Shown here: in pieces, positions 38,948-43,630 of the stretch
Layout of the letters: each line of letters starts with the position of its first letter
How positions within the stretch are numbered: position 1 is the first letter of the stretch
Source: a virus
Virus record (IMG/VR): IMGVR_UViG_3300047548_000676
Location: 1 to 43,630 of that record
Strand: one strand, 5' to 3'
Length of the DNA stretch: 43,630 bases
The notes under the pieces: generated by a model
Told to the model about the DNA's origin: nothing
Seen by the model: only the letters and a program-made list of their open reading frames with translations
Databases searched by the model: none
Made by a program: the position numbers and the translations under genes

Positions 38948-39987
38948 GTATCGAAGCAATGAAGCAGGCGCTGGAAACGTTGGAGTACATCGACGGTAGC
39001 GATAAAGACAGAGATTTTCTTCTGCCTAACGAGTGCTACCAGCTTGATGAAGCCATCACCAACCTCCGCACCGCCATCGAGCAAGCCAAGCGCCAACAAG
39101 CCCTCGACAAGATGGCAGAGAACGAGCGTGAACTGGGGATTCAGATGCAGCCTGAGCCGGTGGCGTGGATGTACCCAGATGACTACGAACGAATGCTGAC
39201 CAGCGAAACCTTTTGCACTGTTTATTCGGTAGAGGTGGTCAGTCCAACAAGAGGCGAGTCAACCGTCGCCCTCTACACCACCCTGCCCGCAACCGACCAT
39301 ATTCCTGACGTCGGGGAAATGGTTGGGCCATGCAAATACCCAAAATGCCCGTATCCATGCCCCGATTTGCCTGACTGCAAGGATGCGGAGAAGCAGCAAG
39401 CACCCGCAGCAGTTGTAAACCAGCAGTTGACAACTGAGGCCGCAGCACCTGTGCAAGACAGCAACCACGAGTTCCAGAACTTTCACCGCCTGCTGTGCGA
39501 ACGCTTTGGCTACACACACGACGAAGTTGATTGGAAGCGAGATCAGATTTCCCTGATCGAATGGATCGCCAAGCAAGTAAAGCCAACACCTGTGCAGGAG
39601 CCTTGCGCCGAGTGTTTTGGACAAGGTATTCAAGGGGAAGATGGGGATGGAATCGTGTCGGGTGTCACATGGAAATGTGATGCTTGTAATGGATCAGGTA
39701 AAGAACACCCAGCACCCGCAGCACCTGTGCAGGAGCCGGTGGCGTTTATTGTTAATCCTGATGGCGAAGAACAACTGTCTTGGTGTCAGCCAACATATTC
39801 CAAAAGCACGCCCCTCTACACCACCCCACCCGCAGCACAGCGGCAATGGCAGGGGCTGACGGATGAGGAAGTCGCCGTTTTGATGATGGAGGCATGGGGA
39901 TGCGCCAGCATTGCGCCGCGCAATGCGCCCAACTTTGCCCGCGCCATCGAAGCCAAGCTGCGTGAAAAGAACGGAGGTGCAATGTGA
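38944..39987 (+). CDS. Mosaic early protein with zinc-knuckle and repeated PVQEP/LYTTP segments (347 aa)
   Basis: GTG 38944 has GGAGG 5 bp upstream. N-terminal helix MSIEAMKQALETLEYIDGSD; then repeated units joined by PVQEPVA..., VALYTTLPA and PLYTTPPAA; a DnaJ-like zinc knuckle CAECFGQGIQGE ... CDACNGSG (residues ~220-255); and an end typical of phage mosaic proteins (RQWQGLTDEEVAVLMMEAWG). Such proteins recombine in modules between phages. Base composition is less GC-rich than the early operon upstream. Function unknown. Confidence 0.8.
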   Translation: MSIEAMKQALETLEYIDGSDKDRDFLLPNECYQLDEAITNLRTAIEQAKRQQALDKMAENERELGIQMQPEPVAWMYPDDYERMLTSETFCTVYSVEVVSPTRGESTVALYTTLPATDHIPDVGEMVGPCKYPKCPYPCPDLPDCKDAEKQQAPAAVVNQQLTTEAAAPVQDSNHEFQNFHRLLCERFGYTHDEVDWKRDQISLIEWIAKQVKPTPVQEPCAECFGQGIQGEDGDGIVSGVTWKCDACNGSGKEHPAPAAPVQEPVAFIVNPDGEEQLSWCQPTYSKSTPLYTTPPAAQRQWQGLTDEEVAVLMMEAWGCASIAPRNAPNFARAIEAKLREKNGGAM

Positions 39988-40706
39988 CAACGCAACTTAT
40001 TCGCTCGTCCATGAAGCTGATGTCTGACGCTGGAGTCGATATTGTTGACATGAAATGGTTTGACATGACTGGGGCAGTTGAAGATAAGCAAAGAGCTAAT
40101 CTTGATCCTGTGATGACGCATCGACCACCGTTCGACAAATGTTTTGTTGCTTGGCAAGGCAAGACAAGCCATCACCCAAGCTACGAGGTTTTGATGTTGG
40201 TGGCGGGAGAAGATCCAGACGAAGGTATTTCTGTGTCCATGTGGAAAGGCCCATCTGGAACACGTTTGCGCCCCATCCCTGCAATGTTTTACTTCATTGA
40301 AGGTGACCAGATTCGATATGGTTCCGTCAACGAAGATGAACCCGTAGACAAAGAGCTTGCTGAGTTGATGTTGGCGCAACTTGGAGCGTGGTACGGGGCT
40401 ATGGATAGTCGCATGGAGGCATACACCCCATCAGTGCGCGACACGTTCACCAACCGCCGCAAGATTCAGCAAGGGAAATTGCCGACCTACGATTGGACAA
40501 CGGTCTGGATTGAGCCAGCAAAACCTCGATCAGAGGGTAAGGGGGGTACACACGCATCACCTCGCTTGCATGACCGCCGTGGGCATTTTCGCAGGCTTGC
40601 AAGTGGCAAGAATGTATGGGTCAAGTCCTGCAAGGTGGGTGACGCCAGCAAGGGCGTGATATTCCACGACTACGCCATCAAGGAGAAGAACGGGGGACAG
40701 GCATGA
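39984..40706 (+). CDS. Hypothetical early protein (240 aa)
   Basis: GTG at 39984 with GGAGG 6 bp upstream. MTTQLIRSSMKLMSDAGVDI ... VAWQGKTSHHPSYEVLMLVA ... LAQLGAWYGAMDSRMEAYTP. Mostly alpha/beta, C-terminus basic (RRGHFRRLASGKNVWVKSCK). Present in several phages; no motif that I can assign. Codon use as in the preceding gene, less GC-rich than the average. Confidence 0.75.
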   Translation: MTTQLIRSSMKLMSDAGVDIVDMKWFDMTGAVEDKQRANLDPVMTHRPPFDKCFVAWQGKTSHHPSYEVLMLVAGEDPDEGISVSMWKGPSGTRLRPIPAMFYFIEGDQIRYGSVNEDEPVDKELAELMLAQLGAWYGAMDSRMEAYTPSVRDTFTNRRKIQQGKLPTYDWTTVWIEPAKPRSEGKGGTHASPRLHDRRGHFRRLASGKNVWVKSCKVGDASKGVIFHDYAIKEKNGGQA

Positions 40707-40894
40707 ACCGCTACACCTGGCCCGATGGCACACCCAAAAGCCAAGGCAACGCATTTGACTGGCGAGGCAGGGCAAGTCTGTGGGCCAAGCCCACGGCAGC
40801 CGAGAAGGTCGCGCTGGCGCAAGCGGGGAAGCCGACAACACCTGGCAGGCCGATCACGATCTACAGCCGGGCCAAGGCCAAGGGGACGAAATGA
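40703..40894 (+). CDS. Small basic protein (63 aa)
   Basis: MNRYTWPDGTPKSQGNAFDW ... ITIYSRAKAKGTK. ATGA overlaps on both sides. The pattern TPKSxGNAFxW recurs in small phage proteins. Function unknown. Confidence 0.68.
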   Translation: MNRYTWPDGTPKSQGNAFDWRGRASLWAKPTAAEKVALAQAGKPTTPGRPITIYSRAKAKGTK

Positions 40895-41229
40895 GCACGC
40901 AAACCGTAGCCCTGCAACTGGCCGACGCAATGGATAACGCGCTTGTGTACGGCTTACGCGGCAGAGAAGCCGCTGCCGAGCTGCGCCGCCTGCATAGAGT
41001 CGAGGAAGCGTTCAACGAATGGATCGAAAAGACCGCTTGGGTGCAAGAGTCGGCCAGGACTGGCGAGCTGGGAATGCACCGCGCCGACGTGCTGAAGGCC
41101 CGCATCGACCGACTGGAGGGCGAGCTGCAGCAGCTGGCCGAAAGCGTGGCCAAGCGCCTGGAACAAGCAGGGGCCGGGATGCAAGCTGGCCTGATCCGCG
41201 AAGTGTTCATCGACAAGAGCCACCCGTGA
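40891..41229 (+). CDS. Coiled-coil early protein, last plus-strand gene (112 aa)
   Basis: MSTQTVALQLADAMDNALVY ... LKARIDRLEGELQQLAESVA is a heptad-like helix. It ends the early run 18 bp before the oppositely oriented tRNA. No domain beyond coiled coil. Confidence 0.72.
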   Translation: MSTQTVALQLADAMDNALVYGLRGREAAAELRRLHRVEEAFNEWIEKTAWVQESARTGELGMHRADVLKARIDRLEGELQQLAESVAKRLEQAGAGMQAGLIREVFIDKSHP

Positions 41230-41246
41230 ACATCAAGAGTAAAGGG

Positions 41247-41322
41247 TGGGGTGGCTGGTGGGGAACGATCCCACGACCCTCAGATCCACAATCTGATGCT
41301 CTACCACTGAGCTACAGCCACC
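41247..41322 (-). tRNA. tRNA-His (anticodon GTG), unusual T-loop
   Basis: On the minus strand: extra G at -1, acceptor GTGGCTG/CAGCCAC, D-arm GCTC-AGTGGTA-GAGC, anticodon stem TCAGA/TCTGA with loop TTGTGGA (anticodon GTG), T-arm GTGGG/CCCAC, discriminator C73 and encoded CCA. G-1 opposite C73 is the tRNA-His identity mark. The T-loop reads ATCGTTC instead of TTCGAAT, so positions 54 and 58 are A and T rather than T and A. It lies after the lysis genes in the late direction. Confidence 0.92.
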
Positions 41323-41341
41323 ATTGCTACCTGGCGGATCG

Positions 41342-41372
41342 CCGGAAACACAAAACGCGGGTTTGTGTCCGG
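41342..41372. other. Strong hairpin between tRNA and the 83-aa gene
   Basis: CCGGA-AA-CACAAA pairs with TTTGTG-TCCGG around a 7-base loop, with one 2-base bulge; no T-run follows on either strand. It lies in the 162-bp gap between convergent transcription units and may be a factor-dependent terminator or an RNA-processing site for the tRNA. The rest of the gap (41373-41484) shows no gene. Confidence 0.5.
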
Positions 41373-41484
41373 GACTCCAAAAACAGGGGGTTAAACCCTT
41401 GATTCCTTTGAGAGCATCCCGGCATCACAATCCGAAGGTCTTTGCGCTCCGTCAGGTACTTGCAGCGGCATGGCCGCCTCCTAG

Positions 41485-41736
41485 CTACGCTACCTTTTTG
41501 GTATTCCGGCTCCTGGCCGGGTTGTATTGGGCGCGAAGGTTTTGCAGGCGCTGGCCGTCCTCGGCCTCGATGCTGGCGTCGTGCTCGGCCATCAGCCGGC
41601 GGTCGATTTCGGTGAACAGCCGCCGGCTGGCGGCGATGGCCTGGCGCTCTGCCCGCACGCGCTTGGACTGCTCGATGATGAACTGGAAGCGGTTTCCGTC
41701 ATTTTCGGGGTCGTAGTCAGGGAGCCTGCCGTCCAC
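41485..41736 (-). CDS. Small hypothetical protein after the spanins (83 aa)
   Basis: MDGRLPDYDPENDGNRFQFI ... QSKRVRAERQAIAASRRLFT ... RNTKKVA, charged and helical. GTG at 41736 with GGGGAAG upstream; start overlaps Rz by 20 bp. It is the last protein gene of the late run before the tRNA. No family recognised. Confidence 0.68.
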   Translation of the reverse strand: MDGRLPDYDPENDGNRFQFIIEQSKRVRAERQAIAASRRLFTEIDRRLMAEHDASIEAEDGQRLQNLRAQYNPARSRNTKKVA

Positions 41737-42235
41737 TTACTTCCCCTGTGGCACCGTCAAGGCTGTCCTTGGCGGCCTGATACCCTGCCCGGCACTGGTC
41801 GAGGGCAAGCTGTAGTCGGGCTGCGTCGGCAAATGCCCGGACAAGAAACTCTGCATCTGGCCTAGCCAGTCCCGCGCCGGTACATCCGGCAGCTGCAGGT
41901 CCGGCAGCCTGGGGCACGTCAGCGGGGGCGAGGCGGGCCTCGGGGCGCTCGCGCAGGCTGTCAGCAAGGGCAGCAGCGCGGCGAGCAAGAGCGGCGTTTT
42001 CATGGGTTTTCTCCCTGAGTTTCTGGTCGGCCTGGCGCTGCAGCTCATGCTCGCGCTGGCGGGCCTTGGACTGTTCCGCAGCCCTGGCCTCGGCATCAGC
42101 AGCTCGCTGGCGGTCCCAGGCGGCCTGCACCTTGTCGCGGCCATGACCTTGGCCAACGATGTAGCCCCAGCCGAAGCTGGTGGCCGTCAGCAGCACAGCC
42201 GTGGCGATGGCGATCAGGGGGGATGGCAGGATCAT
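41717..42235 (-). CDS. Rz: i-spanin (Rz-like, 172 aa)
   Basis: The start at 42235 overlaps the endolysin stop (ATGA). Residues ~3-25 are an N-terminal membrane anchor (LPSPLIAIATAVLLTATSFG). Residues ~35-100 are a coiled coil rich in Ala, Arg and Glu, followed by a periplasmic end. It pairs with Rz1 to fuse inner and outer membranes in the last lysis step. Rz1 is nested inside it in another frame. Confidence 0.88.
   Translation of the reverse strand: MILPSPLIAIATAVLLTATSFGWGYIVGQGHGRDKVQAAWDRQRAADAEARAAEQSKARQREHELQRQADQKLREKTHENAALARRAAALADSLRERPEARLAPADVPQAAGPAAAGCTGAGLARPDAEFLVRAFADAARLQLALDQCRAGYQAAKDSLDGATGEVSGRQAP
41737..42003 (-). CDS. Rz1: o-spanin lipoprotein (Rz1-like), nested in Rz
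   Basis: 88 aa from ATG 42003. MKTPLLLAALLPLLTACASA is a lipoprotein signal peptide with lipobox LTAC; the mature part is Pro-rich (PRPASPPLTCPRLPDLQLPD), as usual for Rz1. It lies wholly inside Rz in a shifted frame, the classic overlapping arrangement. Confidence 0.87.
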   Translation of the reverse strand: MKTPLLLAALLPLLTACASAPRPASPPLTCPRLPDLQLPDVPARDWLGQMQSFLSGHLPTQPDYSLPSTSAGQGIRPPRTALTVPQGK

Positions 42236-42693
42236 GACTGCCCCATGCACTGTCGGAATTCCGACTGTCGGCGTTTCGTCAGGCCTGGCAGGGGCTGGCC
42301 GTTGAACTTGTCCCAGCGCAACAGCTCACGACAGGCGCCGGCATAGTCGCCAGCCTTCAGTCTGCGCACCAGGGTTGACTTGCAGGCAGCCGGGGTGCCC
42401 ACGTTGTAGGCCCAAGACACGATGGCGTCCCATTCGTGCTGGTGCATGGGCACGTCGCCGATGCACTGGCGCAGCTCGCGCTGGAAGGTCTCAGCGTGCT
42501 GGCCCAGGCGGATCAAAGCTCGGATCGGATCGGTCCTGTCCCCCATCTTGACCCCGTGGGTGTCGCCGAAGCCGATGGTGGGCACGTCGCCCTTGACCGG
42601 GATGTAGGCAGTGTCGCGGTAGCCCTCATGCACAGCCAGGCCGATCAGCGCAGTGGCGCTGAGTGACAGGGCGGCCAAGCGAATGCGGCTCAT
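42232..42693 (-). CDS. SAR endolysin, GH24 lysozyme
   Basis: 153 aa. The N-terminal weakly hydrophobic segment (AALSLSATALIGLAVHEGYR) is a signal-arrest-release anchor without a cleavage site. Catalytic Glu23 in HEGYRDTAY, then GDVPTIGFGDTHG with Thr39 as second GH24 residue; the Asp of the classic E-8-D-5-T triad is not at its usual place (Pro32) and Asp36 may substitute. It cleaves peptidoglycan glycan strands. ATGA overlaps with holin and Rz. Confidence 0.9.
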   Translation of the reverse strand: MSRIRLAALSLSATALIGLAVHEGYRDTAYIPVKGDVPTIGFGDTHGVKMGDRTDPIRALIRLGQHAETFQRELRQCIGDVPMHQHEWDAIVSWAYNVGTPAACKSTLVRRLKAGDYAGACRELLRWDKFNGQPLPGLTKRRQSEFRQCMGQS

Positions 42694-42896
42694 CGCTCGC
42701 AGCGGTCTTCGCGCACGTCCTTGTAAATGACGTAGACCTTGTGGCCGATCATCAGGACGGTATAGATCAGCGTGGCCCAGAGCAGGATTTCGGAGACCTG
42801 CACGCCCGCCACCGAGGCGATGCTGACTGACACTGGCGGGGCCGCCTTCGCTGCAATGGCGATCCCTGACTCGGTTGCGTGGTGCGTCGTGCTCAC
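42690..42896 (-). CDS. Holin-like single-span protein (68 aa)
   Basis: GTG 42896 with AAAGGA 6 bp upstream is preferred over the longer start at 42974, which would translate through a strong hairpin. Short polar N-terminus, then SVAGVQVSEILLWATLIYTV with a hydrophobic helix to ~residue 55 and a charged cytoplasmic end (YKDVREDRCER). With an SAR endolysin it is probably a pinholin-type or single-span holin. Assignment from position and topology. Confidence 0.75.
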   Translation of the reverse strand: MSTTHHATESGIAIAAKAAPPVSVSIASVAGVQVSEILLWATLIYTVLMIGHKVYVIYKDVREDRCER

Positions 42897-42926
42897 TTCA
42901 TGTCCTTTGCATCGGTTCATCCTTGC

Positions 42927-42977
42927 GCCATGGCGCTCTCTTGGGTAGCTATTGTCTCCGTAAGAAAGCGCCATGGC
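42927..42977. promoter_or_regulatory. 14-bp inverted repeat in the holin leader
   Basis: GCCATGGCGCTCTC (42927-42940) and GAAAGCGCCATGGC (42964-42977) pair over 14 positions with one G-T pair and a 23-base loop. It lies between the preceding tail gene and the holin start. No T-run, so a regulatory or processing hairpin for lysis-gene mRNA is more likely than a classical terminator. Confidence 0.65.
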
Positions 42978-42985
42978 CAGCCGCC

Positions 42986-43423
42986 TTATTGAGTTTGGCC
43001 GGCCAGGATTTCGTCCCGGCGCTCGGCGGTCAGGATGTCGATGCTCACCAGGTAAGCCAGCGCGTCCTTGGTGGACTGCAGGCCCAGATCGACCTGCGTC
43101 AATCGAGGGTCTTGCACGATGTCCATCCAGTCGTCGATCACCGGATCAGTGGACCGCGCAGCCTTGAGGGCCACACGTTCTGCGCTGGTGAACAGCAGCA
43201 TGAACTCGACCGGCGAGACCTTGGGCGGAACCGGCGCGACAAGCTCGGGTGCAGGTGCGGGCTCGGGCTTCACCAGTTGACCATTGACCCAACCGTCACC
43301 GTTTGCAGCATCGTCTGGCACCTCGGTGTCGTAGAACGCTGCGATGGTCGGGTGGTACAGCTCGGCAGGGTTGCCGGGTGCAATGTCGCGAATGCGGTCG
43401 TTTTCGATCCATGCATATTTCAT
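42986..43423 (-). CDS. Tail fibre-associated / assembly-like protein (145 aa)
   Basis: MKYAWIENDRIRDIAPGNPA ... IAAFYDTEVPDDAANGDGWV then a Pro-rich hinge (PEPAPAPELVAPVPPKVSPV) and a helical domain with FMLLFTSAERVALKAARSTD. The first part resembles small phage tail proteins that start MKYAxVxxGxI; the second part is found in the same kind of proteins. Located between fibre and lysis genes, so a fibre chaperone or accessory is plausible. ATGA overlap with the preceding 55-aa gene. Confidence 0.75.
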   Translation of the reverse strand: MKYAWIENDRIRDIAPGNPAELYHPTIAAFYDTEVPDDAANGDGWVNGQLVKPEPAPAPELVAPVPPKVSPVEFMLLFTSAERVALKAARSTDPVIDDWMDIVQDPRLTQVDLGLQSTKDALAYLVSIDILTAERRDEILAGQTQ

Positions 43424-43587
43424 TGTTCTTTCTCCTTGTGCTCACCGCACCATCCTTCAAACATCATGAAGGGAAACAGCGAGATAGTGCTTTCGTCGGG
43501 GCGCAGAAACACCTGCGGGGGGTTGCGTCGGCAAAGCCCTTGGGTGTCTGTCTGCGGCAGGAAGTATTGGCAGGTTTGACAGGTCAT
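43420..43587 (-). CDS. Small Cys-containing protein (55 aa)
   Basis: MTCQTCQYFLPQTDTQGLCR ... ends GWCGEHKEKEQ. Four Cys and one His (CxxC ... C ... CGEH) suggest a metal knuckle. The stop overlaps the next start (ATGA) and the ATG is 1 bp after the fibre stop. Similar tiny Cys proteins occur next to fibre genes in other phages. Confidence 0.72.
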   Translation of the reverse strand: MTCQTCQYFLPQTDTQGLCRRNPPQVFLRPDESTISLFPFMMFEGWCGEHKEKEQ

Positions 43588-43588
43588 A

Positions 43589-43630
43589 TCAGTAACCCTC
43601 TGTCCACATCAAAAACACAAGACCGTTACC
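43589..43630 (-). CDS. C-terminal end of a Gly-rich fibre protein (partial, enters at right edge)
   Basis: The minus strand from the right edge reads GNGLVFLMWTEGY and a stop. This hydrophobic/aromatic ending resembles the C-termini of polyglycine tail-fibre proteins. It is most likely the missing 3' end of the gene at 2-1114. A direct join of the two window ends is off frame by one base, as expected if the repeat array was cut or collapsed. Confidence 0.65.
   Translation of the reverse strand, partial: GNGLVFLMWTEGY

Noticed and set aside
41488-41506. CGCTACC-TTTTT-GGTATTC, resembling the early operator dyad
   Set aside because: It lies at the 3' end of a minus-strand coding region (TKKVA codons) with no promoter boxes at the conserved offset; kept as chance similarity.

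Overview
This window looks like the genome of a tailed, siphovirus-type bacteriophage, essentially complete and opened inside a repetitive tail-fibre gene. The DNA is GC-rich. Protein matches such as the HK97-type portal, the NinB/NinG pair, ERF/YqaJ/SSB recombination, the DUF7220 membrane protein and the DUF1376 replication protein point to a phage of a betaproteobacterium, probably Burkholderiales/Comamonadaceae. The host assignment is inference. The minus-strand fibre gene runs off base 1, and a 13-residue fibre-like C-terminus ending in a stop enters at base 43630. The map is therefore probably circular or circularly permuted.

Late genes are all on the minus strand. Read from about 27.3 kb down to 1 and then from 43.6 to 41.2 kb, they are: a ParB-like/methyltransferase protein and an S-adenosylmethionine decarboxylase (SpeD); small and large terminase; three surface or decoration-like proteins; portal-MuF fusion; prohead protease; major capsid; connector and neck proteins; tail tube; tail chaperones with a probable programmed frameshift; a 1199-aa tape measure; tail-tip proteins and fibre; then holin, SAR endolysin, nested Rz/Rz1 spanins and a tRNA-His.

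Early genes are on the plus strand (27.5-41.2 kb). They comprise many tiny ATGA-coupled genes, a divergent repressor/Cro-like switch at 29.7-30.7 kb, a c4-like antisense RNA leader in front of a replication gene carrying iteron-like repeats, NinB/NinG, and an ERF-YqaJ-SSB single-strand-annealing recombination module. Five promoter regions share a 7-5-7 dyad (TGCTACC-N5-GGTAGCA) and probably form one repressor regulon. No integrase is visible.

The most interesting locus is 25363-27275. A catalytically intact SpeD start codon overlaps the stop of a ParB-N plus methyltransferase-fold protein (ATGA overlap), and no spermidine synthase is present. I infer a DNA-modification cassette that could use decarboxylated SAM, i.e. 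DNA aminopropylation rather than methylation, but this needs testing. Other oddities are three homing endonucleases of different types with base-composition scars, a segmental duplication that built a chimeric HNH-type gene, a tRNA-His with an inverted T-loop base pair, and an RNA leader with two mutually exclusive folds.
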